From positions 372,001-436,000 of the forward strand of contig NZ_PYAW01000004.1 of the NCBI RefSeq assembly GCF_003014755.1: a stretch of 64,000 bases of DNA. The letters run 5' to 3'. Below, piece after piece: positions 57,701 through 63,000 of the stretch. Position 1 is the stretch's first letter; each line of letters opens with the position of its first letter. The translations under genes and the position numbers were made by a program. The stretch is from Chitinophaga niastensis. GTDB lineage: Bacteria; Bacteroidota; Bacteroidia; Chitinophagales; Chitinophagaceae. A model generated the notes under the pieces. The model had not been told where the DNA came from, did not search any database, and saw only the letters and a list, made by a program, of their open reading frames with translations.

Positions 57701-59989
57701 AGCGATTTAAGTAATAACCCGTCTTTCACTGCCTTACTGCAACAGGTGAAAGAAACTACACTCAGCGCATACGACCATCAGGATGTGCCATTTGAAAAAG
57801 TAGTAGAGGAGGTAGTAAAAGAAAGAGATGTAAGCAGAACCCCACTCTTCCAGGTATTGTTTGAATTACAGAACACGCCTGATACACCTGAGTTCCGTCT
57901 GGGAGATGTAGAACTGTTCCAGGAAGAACTGGACGGTAATGCCGCAAAATTTGACCTCAATTTATCACTGCAGGAAACTACAAACGGCCTGAATATAACA
58001 GCTGTGTATTGTGTTGATTTGTTCCGGGAAGCCACTATTAACAGGCTGATAGGACACTTTGAGCAATTGTTGAGAGCAATAGTAAATAAGCCTGCACAAG
58101 CGGTGCGTACCTTAACGATGCTCACAGATGCAGAAGAACAGCAGCTCCTGAATACGTTTAACAATAAGGTGGTAGCTTATCCGCAAACGGAAACACTCAC
58201 CACATTATTTACATCACAGGTAATAGCTACACCACAGGCTACTGCACTGGTGCTGGAAGAAAAATCCTTAACCTACCAGGAACTGGATCATCGTTCCAAT
58301 CAGCTGGCGCATTGGCTGCGCAGTAAAGGCGTTACTACAGATACGCTGGTACCGGTTTGTATAGAACGTTCGCTGGAAATGGTGATAGCCATACTGGGTA
58401 TTATGAAGGCAGGAGGCGCCTATGTGCCTGTTGATCCGGAATATCCGGCAGACAGAATACAGTATATGCTGGAAGATTGCGCTGCAAAAGTAGTAGTGAG
58501 CAGCAGTTACGGCCAACAAAAACTAACGGACCTGAAAGGTATCAGCATTATAGCGTTGGATGTCTGGGAGGAGACTCTCAGCAAACAATCAGCAGATGCA
58601 CTGACCACACATCCTGCACCACATGATCTCGCATATGTGATCTATACTTCCGGCTCTACCGGTTTGCCTAAAGGTGTGATGGTGGAGCATGGCGGCATGC
58701 TGAATCACCTGTTTGCCAAAATAAATGATCTGCAGCTGAACAACAATAGCATAGTGGCATTTACAGCGGCTTATACTTTTGATATTTCTGTATGGCAGTT
58801 ATTTGCTGCACTGCTTTGTGGTGGTACTACTGTTATTTATCCCGAAGAAATAATACTGCATCCGGCTGCTTTAATAACAGCTGTGGAGCAACAACAGATT
58901 ACTATTCTGGAGTTGGTGCCTTCTTACCTGTCTGCCGTGCTGCAGGAGGCTTTGCCGTTAGCTTTAAAACAACTGCAGTTTTTATTGGTAACAGGAGAGG
59001 CGGTGAGTCAGCATTTACTGATACAATGGTTTGAAAGATATAGCAACATTCCTGTAGTAAATGCCTATGGTCCTACGGAAGCATCGGATGACATCTGTCA
59101 TTATTTTATGTATAACGCACCCGACTATACGAATATCCCCTTGGGAGCACCTGTACAAAATTTATACATCTATGTGCTGGATAAAGAAAAACAGTTATGT
59201 CCTGTAGGTGTACCCGGTGAGATCTGTGTGTCCGGCGTAGGTGTAGCCCGCGGATATCTCAACCGTCCTGATTTAACGGCCACACAATTCATCGCAGATC
59301 CTTTCCTGGCGACGCGGGGCAGGATGTATAAAACCGGTGACCTGGGCAGATGGTTGCCGGATGGCAACATAGAGTACCTCGGCCGCATAGATGAGCAGGT
59401 GAAAATTCGCGGCTACCGCATAGAACTGGGTGAAATAGAAAGTGTGTTGCAGCAAAGTGAAGCAATAGCAGGAGCCGTAGTCATTGCACATGAAGATGTA
59501 CATCATAACAAACGACTGGTAGGTTACATTGTACCACAGGGAACGTTCGACAAAACATCCATCCTTACCTGGCTGAAAGGCAAGCTGCCGGAATATATGG
59601 TGCCGTCATTGCTGATAGCGTTGGAGAAAATACCCCTGACGCCCAATGGTAAAATTGACAGAAAAGCTTTACCGGACCCCGGAGCAGCATCCTTGCTGAT
59701 AAATGAATATGTAGCACCACGCAACGAAACAGAACAGGCGTTGGCCGATCTGTGGCAGGAATTGCTGGGAATACAACGGATAGGCATATACGATAATTTC
59801 TTTGAGCTGGGCGGTCATTCATTGCAGGTGATGCGCTTAATTGCCATGATCCGTAAAACATTACAGGCAAAAGTAACCGTCAGGGATTTCTTTATGTTGG
59901 CCACTATAGAATCATTGGCAAAATATATAAAAGTAAACCAGGTCAATGTAGCCATTGCAGCAGCTGATCTTCAAACAATAAAACTCTAA
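45710..59989 (+). CDS. NRPS2: four-module non-ribosomal peptide synthetase (4759 aa)
   Basis: The gene starts 47 bp after NRPS1 in the same operon. Residues 1-65 look like a TubC_N-type docking domain (VVEKARKQGVVFFLENEKV, then a C-terminal helix with EIKEYKEQIKIIL). Then follow module 7 C-A(Leu)-T-E, module 8 C-A(Asp)-T, module 9 C-A(Phe/Tyr)-T and module 10 C-A(X)-T. The active-site histidine motif HHxxxDG is intact in every C domain (HHIASDGW, HHIVFDGW, HHIASDGW, HHIAADGW). No terminal thioesterase is present; the protein ends AADLQTIKL, a probable C-terminal docking tail to NRPS3. Module order repeats the E-Asp-aromatic pattern of modules 4-6. Substrate codes suggest D-Leu, Asp, an aromatic residue and the same X as modules 1-2. 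Confidence 0.95.
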   Translation: MIDTNFEKAFEVVEKARKQGVVFFLENEKVKFKVPKDEIINHDLLAEIKEYKEQIKIILNNGDLFKNNEVDFEERIIAADRVGIAKIPLSFSQERLWFIDQIEEDSINYHIPAVLRLKGNLHHAALAYALRMIVNRHEILRTVIAQEDGKAHQQVMEKDQWKMEVINHQEHDAAVLQSFVKSLIDIPFDLGSDHMLRAHLIVKHEEEHLLVVVMHHIASDGWSVGIIVRELVELYESYAEGRTAELAAVDIQYADYAIWQRKYLSGNILDKQLDYWKNKLSGVATLQLPLDYIRPAVQSTRGASISFTIDKVLTAQLQLLSRQQDTTLYMTLLAAFNVLLYHYSGQEDICIGSPMAGRTMQEVEHLIGFFINTLALRSDLSDNPSFTTLLQQVKQTMMGAYDHQDLPFEKIVEAVVKERDLSRSPLFQVVFALQNMPDAPEFQLGGIQLIQEDTSHTTAKFDLTFLMYEAADGLSGKVEYCIDLFNAATISRMLAHFEQLLRAIVSSPATQVGSLSMLSAVEEEQLLLAFNDTTIDYPEYKTIIEQISLQAALTPEATALVFDDRLLTYRELEERSGQLAHYLISRGVTTETVVPVCMERSPEIVVGMLGIMKAGGAYVPVDPEYPTDRIRHIISDTRAAIIVGSKACAGKLKLAGAADIITLDEDRDIIGQYPCTAPDITYNGDQLAYVIYTSGSTGLPKGVMIEHNGVANLVNWHNATYEVTAASRATAAAGMGFDAFGWEVWPYLCKGAAVNILNDEKRFSLTAIVNLFIEEEISHGFLSTALLHEFIREAGSKLTALKYLLTGGDKLAAIDVSGLTYKVVNNYGPTENSVVTTYYPLSARDKDVAPVIGRPVSNTKVYIINSHAQLSPVGVPGEICIAGKGVSRGYLNRLELTAEKFVINPFDAQGGNLYRTGDLGRWQPDGNIEYLGRIDDQVKIRGYRIELGEIENVLQQCNLVKQAVVLAKEDHSGQRNKRLVGYIVPANLFDREGIIAFLKQQLPDYMIPALLIPLEKLPLTANGKIDKKALPDTDAEALLTNEYVAPRNATEQVLATIWQELLGVSRVGIHDNFFELGGDSIITIQVVSHAKQAGYPLHPRDLFLHQTISGLSALLSSDKNIAVTGEQGMLTGSSDLLPIQQWYFETGGSGTAHFNQSVLLSLNKNVSPLTLGTVIKQLVQYHDALRFSYTGIANDIEQVYSAHEGELEVVDLKAIPVTDVAAHLTASAENYHQQMDTGKGILVRPVLFLTNEEATHNRLLLVIHHLAVDGVSWRVLLQDMELLLKNNGQKKEETVLGLKGSSYRQWYAALADYGQRRRLLSQQDYWEKVMQRYVPLKTDKTYEGAVTVADTASLVVKLNGVQTQRLLQEVPRAYHTDINDILLAALAITLSAWSNNSQVLIGLEGHGREDIAPDVDTSRTVGWFTNLYPVLLQVAAGKEKNDLLKSIKEQLRKVKDKGLGYGVLKYINKVPLLQGKDPWDIVFNYLGQSDNVVNESGLLSPAPESSGSGLGAGFPVREKLSVNSIVQQGELVLQWGYSTKHYEAAGIAALAADFLVQLESLIDHCVEQAAIAAVFTPSDYGLGTAVSNEELDEFLDADFNGSPRRSQMTGLYGLSSLQEGMLFHNLYDEQAAAYVEQFSCVLGSLDEDVFRQSWNHLLKQHSILRSGFYHQAFAIPVQCVYREVTIPVTVLDYRHMSESDQVQAVKDYEIIDSRQGFDLAAAPLMRITLLRLKDDAYQLLWAFHHIVFDGWSLQVMVSELLNIYESLVTGKTLPATTEDRYEDYIRYLDRRDKEQEEYYWRGYMKTLQEGSLLPFIAATAHLTKGVGIYKERIFRLDAATTARLVEYAHQHHITLNTLIQGVWSYLLYRYTGRKEIVYGITVSGRPDDLPEIEQRVGLYINTMPFHTVVDPLQEITTWLQALQASQQQSREHQHVGLNDIQRWTGLQGDLFDTSITFQNYPVSEVVASKPWKLEIKEVEAHPHTNYPLTIIVGIATETNLLFTYNSDLLPTFYVEKIAGHFEQALLQIIATEAEKISDIDLLTSAEHQELKVTFNNKMTAPAKEQSFVDLFGMQAARTPQAIALAFEEDILTYQELDERSGQLANYLRSKGVTVNTLVPLCIERSADMIVGILGILKAGGAYVPIEPDFPAERIKYMLEDTHATVIVSSNACRQLLPVTAAMQVVAIDDDSDAINRCSTIAPAAHAVPDQLLYVIYTSGSTGTPKGVMVTHSNLVDYVAGLQAKLDISSCRSFGLLSSIATDLGNTVLYSALISGGALHLFSKAAINDAEALYTYFERYPVDCIKIVPSHWKALSEPDRLLLPRKLLIFGGEALETTVVDSIRMSGAVCTIVNHYGPTETTIGKLLHVVNPDGIYEQVVPIGKPFSNTHIYVVNQDEQLCPVGVPGELYIGGDGVASGYLNNQELTASKFIKDIFSTEASTKLYRTGDLVKYLPDGNIVFLGRVDDQVKIRGYRVEPGEISRVLSGCELVSQGVVIAREDNSGNKRLLGYVIAAEDVDREEILNYLRSRLPEYMVPSALIILDQFPLMANGKIDRKALPDPEVVFTTTADALPETALEKTLAAIWSSLLEVEGIGLHDDFFALGGHSLLAIRVISAIRKQLNIVVSIGDIFDYPTIAALSQQLLQQTAPAPAFHLEKQERPARIPLSYSQERLWFIDQLEGSLPYHIPTILRLKGTLNLQALSNAFQTIVNRHEVLRTVIVQEDDQAYQRILDKDLWQLTVIEEAYKHDAVALQEYIQQLITAPFDLCRSHMLRAHLMVLGATEHVLVITLHHIASDGWSTGIIVRELVELYSAFTANRAAQLPALDLQYADYAIWQRNYLSGEILEGKIAYWKDKLRDTTVLNLPTDYARPVAQSTRGAISAFHIDKTLSDQLLALSREEGVTLFMTLLAAYKVLLYRYSGQADICVGTSIAGRTRQEVEGLIGFFINTLALRSDLDNNPSFSTLLQQVKQITLGAFEHQEVPFEKVVEAVVKTRDVSRTPLFQVAFALQSTPDIPDLTLGEIVLEKDTVDYTTAKFDLTFTLQETAEGLHGIIEYGVELFSEETIHRMAGHYEQLLRSIVRKRRQSIGALPMLTPAEEEQLLRTFNNTATAYPQHKSIIDLFASQVYHIPDATALLFGEAAMTYKELDERANQLAHFLRRQGVTKETLVPVCIERSFDMIIAVLGILKAGGAYVPVDPEYPEQRISFMLADTGATLLLSSSNCVNRLPVLTDVQIILLDEVATNVNGYAKTALAITPAPEQLAYVIYTSGSTGKPKGVLIEHRGVVNLALSQAAALHLTQGTRSLQFASFGFDASCYEIFNTLLSGGVLVLPQQSDLLSAENFAALLTKHDISLVTLPPSYQHIIKELLGPVKTIVSAGEPLNREDGSYIQSQGVRLINAYGPTENTVCTTLTDSPIRENNVVVIGAPIANVQVYILAADKGLCPVGVGGEICIGGANLARGYLNRPDLTAEKFIPNPYSTAWGGRLYCTGDIGRWLPDGSIEYLGRIDDQVKIRGYRIELGEIERVLLDCSLVNQAIVLAKAGSDAVSKQLVAYIVPNGNFDREEIVAWLQQRLPEYMIPAVFISMEKFPLTPSGKFDRKALPEPGIAIQHTYVAPRSGTEQTLTAIWQELLGVPRIGIYDNFFELGGHSLMAMRLMSALRKKLGIEVSVKALFLHPTIAGFAAQVQTAFKTVSLPAVVADVRPANIPLSYSQERLWFIDQLEGSIHYHIPTVLRLKGHLNKVALTAALNAIVNRHEVLRTVFEEIDGVVHQRVQDKDTWQLAVQYMPDTMGLQEEVQALISKPFDLSQDHMLRAHLIVLAEEAHVLVVTLHHIAADGWSAGIIVRELMVLYNAVLDNINPPLPALDIQYADYAIWERKYLAGEMLDQKLDYWKNKLSGTTVLNLPTDHLRPAVQSTRGAIRLFKFDQELLAKLQTLSRQEGATLFMTLLAAFKVLLYRYSGQEDICVGTSIAGRTRQETEGLIGFFINTLALRSDLSNNPSFTALLQQVKETTLSAYDHQDVPFEKVVEEVVKERDVSRTPLFQVLFELQNTPDTPEFRLGDVELFQEELDGNAAKFDLNLSLQETTNGLNITAVYCVDLFREATINRLIGHFEQLLRAIVNKPAQAVRTLTMLTDAEEQQLLNTFNNKVVAYPQTETLTTLFTSQVIATPQATALVLEEKSLTYQELDHRSNQLAHWLRSKGVTTDTLVPVCIERSLEMVIAILGIMKAGGAYVPVDPEYPADRIQYMLEDCAAKVVVSSSYGQQKLTDLKGISIIALDVWEETLSKQSADALTTHPAPHDLAYVIYTSGSTGLPKGVMVEHGGMLNHLFAKINDLQLNNNSIVAFTAAYTFDISVWQLFAALLCGGTTVIYPEEIILHPAALITAVEQQQITILELVPSYLSAVLQEALPLALKQLQFLLVTGEAVSQHLLIQWFERYSNIPVVNAYGPTEASDDICHYFMYNAPDYTNIPLGAPVQNLYIYVLDKEKQLCPVGVPGEICVSGVGVARGYLNRPDLTATQFIADPFLATRGRMYKTGDLGRWLPDGNIEYLGRIDEQVKIRGYRIELGEIESVLQQSEAIAGAVVIAHEDVHHNKRLVGYIVPQGTFDKTSILTWLKGKLPEYMVPSLLIALEKIPLTPNGKIDRKALPDPGAASLLINEYVAPRNETEQALADLWQELLGIQRIGIYDNFFELGGHSLQVMRLIAMIRKTLQAKVTVRDFFMLATIESLAKYIKVNQVNVAIAAADLQTIKL
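45960..50420 (+). other. NRPS module 7: C-A(Leu)-T-E
   Basis: The C domain begins at ~86 after the docking region. The A-domain code from Asp738 is DAWFLGNVVK, the classical leucine code. The T domain has GGDSI (~1078) and the E domain (~1128-1564) has HHLAVDGVSW, EGHGRE and NYLGQ, so D-Leu is predicted. The A-T region is nearly identical in DNA to that of module 11. Confidence 0.93.
47297..48955 (+). repeat. Near-identical A-T repeat, copy 1 (module 7, Leu)
   Basis: This ~1.66-kb direct repeat matches 61613-63271 at a constant offset of 14316 bp. It covers nearly the whole adenylation domain and the T-domain start. The boundaries fall just before the A1 region and just after the GGDSI motif. 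Confidence 0.88.
50430..53660 (+). other. NRPS module 8: C-A(Asp)-T
   Basis: The C domain is of the D-donor type (SLQEGMLFH, HHIVFDGW). The A domain has the TDLGNT segment with Asp2262 and the code DLTKIGHIGK, the same as module 5, predicting Asp. The T domain has GGHSL (~2604). No E domain is present. Confidence 0.9.
53690..56800 (+). other. NRPS module 9: C-A(aromatic)-T
   Basis: The C domain starts at IPLSYSQERLW (~2663) with HHIASDGW. The A-domain code from Asp3315 is DAYTVAAVCK. It differs from the tyrosine code of module 6 only at position 239 (Tyr3319 in place of Ser), while phenylalanine codes carry Trp there. An aromatic residue, Phe or Tyr, is predicted. The T domain has GGHSL (~3651). 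Confidence 0.85.
56830..59986 (+). other. NRPS module 10: C-A-T, substrate X, end of NRPS2
   Basis: The C domain starts at ~3709 (HHIAADGW). The A-domain code from Asp4358 is DIWELTADDK, identical to modules 1 and 2, although the surrounding sequence has diverged more. The T domain has GGHSL (~4701). The tail of about 25 residues after the T domain ends in LQTIKL. Confidence 0.87.
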
Positions 59990-60025
59990 TTACCCCTCTG
60001 AATTCTCATATTTAAATCAGTAAAC

Positions 60026-63000
60026 ATGACCGGCTTTAATTTAATTGATATTGTAGATTTATTGGAGAAAGCAAATGATATTGGCATTCAAATTTCATTT
60101 GATGATAACGAGCTGATTGTACAAACACACAAGGAAAATATCATTGACGCCTCCTTCCTGAATGAGCTGAAAAGCAATAAGGAATATTTAATAGAATATT
60201 TTAAAAAGCACCACCAGAGCGGATCAGATATCATGCTCACGGAAGAAATAAATACTGCCGGCAGAAATGGATCAACACGTATCCCGCTTTCGTTTAGCCA
60301 GGAACGTTTGTGGTTTATAGATCAGCTGGAAGGCAGTGTGCAATATCATTTACCGGTTGTGTTGAGAGTAAAGGGAGCCCTCAACAAAAAGGCATTGGTT
60401 TACGCATTACAACATATTATCAACAGGCATGAGGTATTGCGTACCGTAATAGCAGCAGAAGGAGGGAAAGCCTGGCAGCAGATACAAGAGAAAGATCAGT
60501 GGCAACTGGAATTGATAGATGAACCAATCTATAAAGAAGTCCCCACTGCTTTGCAGTCTTGTGTAAAAGCCCTGATCGCTGCACCATTCGACCTGTCAAA
60601 GGATCATATGTTGCGGGCCCATTTAATTGTGCAGCATGCCGACGAGCATGTGTTGGTGGTCATCGTGCACCATATTGCATCAGATGGCTGGTCTACAGGT
60701 ATCATCATCAGAGAGCTGGTAGAGCTGTATGGTGCATATGCAGAAGATCGTACTGCGCAACTGCCTGTACTGGATCTGCAATATGCGGATTATGCAATCT
60801 GGCAGCGGGAATACTTGTCCGGTGAAGTGTTAACCCAACAACTGGATTACTGGAAAAACAAATTATCTGGTGTAGATGCACTGAGCCTGGTAACAGATCA
60901 TCCGCGTCCTGCTATTCAAAGCACCCGTGGTGCTACCCGTTCGTTCAGGCTTCCCCGTGAGTTAACGGCGCAGCTGCATGCATTGTCGCGTCAGGAGGAT
61001 ACTACCTTGTTCATGACACTGCTGGCCGCTTTCAACGTATTATTATATCGCTACAGCGCGCAGGATGATATTTGTGTAGGCAGCCCTATCGCCGGCAGAA
61101 CAAGACAGGAACTGGAAGGACTGATCGGCTTTTTCATTAATACATTGGTATTACGCAATGATCTGAGCAACAATCCTTCTTTTACAAACCTGATGCAACA
61201 GGTAAAAGAAACTACTTTAAGTGCATATGATCACCAGGAGATACCGTTTGAGAAGATAGTAGAAGCGGTGGTGAAACAGCGTGATCTGAGCAGGAACCCT
61301 CTATTCCAGGTAGTGTTTATGTTGCAGAATACACCGGAAGAACCAGACCTCAGTCTGGATGCGGTGTCCTTTTCCCATGAGCAGGTAGTCAGCACTACCA
61401 CTATGTTTGATCTCATTTTTTCAGTGGAAGACAGGGGCGGTGAACTAACAGGATCGGTATCATACTGCATCGATTTATTTGACGCAGCAACAATAGACCG
61501 GATGATTACACACTTTGAACAGTTGCTGTTATCCATTGTGGCATCCCCGGCTTCACCAATAGCTTCCTTTACAATGCTGGCGGCCAGGGAAGAAGAGCAG
61601 TTGATCCTTTCTTTTAATGATACAACAATTGATTATCCGCAGCATAAAACAATTATTGAGCAGATCAGTTTGCAGGCAGCGCTTACACCAGCAGCAACGG
61701 CATTGGTATTTGATGATCGTTTACTCACCTATCGTGAACTGGAAGAACGTTCCGGCCAATTGGCGCATTACCTGATCAGTAAAGGCATTACCACAGAAAC
61801 AGTGGTGCCGGTATGCATGGAAAGATCACCTGAAATTGTAGTGAGTATGTTGGGTATCATGAAGGCGGGAGGCGCCTATGTGCCTGTTGATCCGGAGTAT
61901 CCCACAGACCGTATCCGTCATATTATTGCAGATACCCGTGCTGCTATCATTGTAGGCAGTAAGGCATGTGTTGATAAGCTGAAACTGGCCGGAGCAGCTG
62001 ATATTATTACATTGGATGGAGATAAGGACATCATCAGCCAATATCCGGCCACTGTACCAAATCTCACTTACACTGGTCATCAACTCGCGTATGTAATTTA
62101 TACTTCCGGTTCTACCGGCCTCCCCAAAGGGGTAATGATTGAACACAATGGGGTGGCAAACCTTGTTAACTGGCACAATGCTACTTACGGGGTAACTGCT
62201 GCCAGTAAAGCTACAGCTGCCGCCGGTATGGGCTTTGACGCTTTCGGATGGGAAGTGTGGCCATATTTATGCAAAGGCGCTGCTGTAAATATCCTGAATG
62301 ATGAAAAACGTTTTTCGCTAACAGCTATTGTAAATTTATTTAGGGAAGAAGAGATCTCACACGGATTTTTATCTACTGCTTTATTGCATGAATTTATCCG
62401 GGAAGCAGGAAATAAATTAACGGCACTGAAATATTTACTCACCGGTGGAGATAAATTAACTGCCATTGATGTGAGTGGTCTTACGTATAAAGTTGTCAAT
62501 AACTACGGCCCAACAGAAAATAGTGTAGTTACTACTTATTACCCGTTATCAGCCAGGGATAAGGATGTTACGCCGGTGATAGGCAGGCCGGTGAGCAATA
62601 CTAAAATATACATTATCAATAGTCATACACAATTATCTCCAGTAGGTGTACCCGGAGAAATTTGTATTGCGGGTAAAGGAGTATCGCGCGGTTATTTGAA
62701 TCGCCCGGAACTGACAGCAGAAAAATTTATTGCCAATCCTTTTGATGTGCAGGGAGGTAACCTGTACAGAACCGGTGATCTGGGCAGATGGCAGCCGGAT
62801 GGCAACATCGAATACCTGGGAAGGATAGACGACCAGGTAAAAATCCGTGGCTACCGCATAGAGCTGGGTGAAATAGAAAATGTATTGCAGCAATGCAACC
62901 TGGTAAAACAGGCGGTGGTGCTGGCAAAAGAAGATCATAGTGGTCACAGGAATAAACGGTTGGTAGGGTACATCGTGCCCGCCAACCTCTTTGACAAGGA

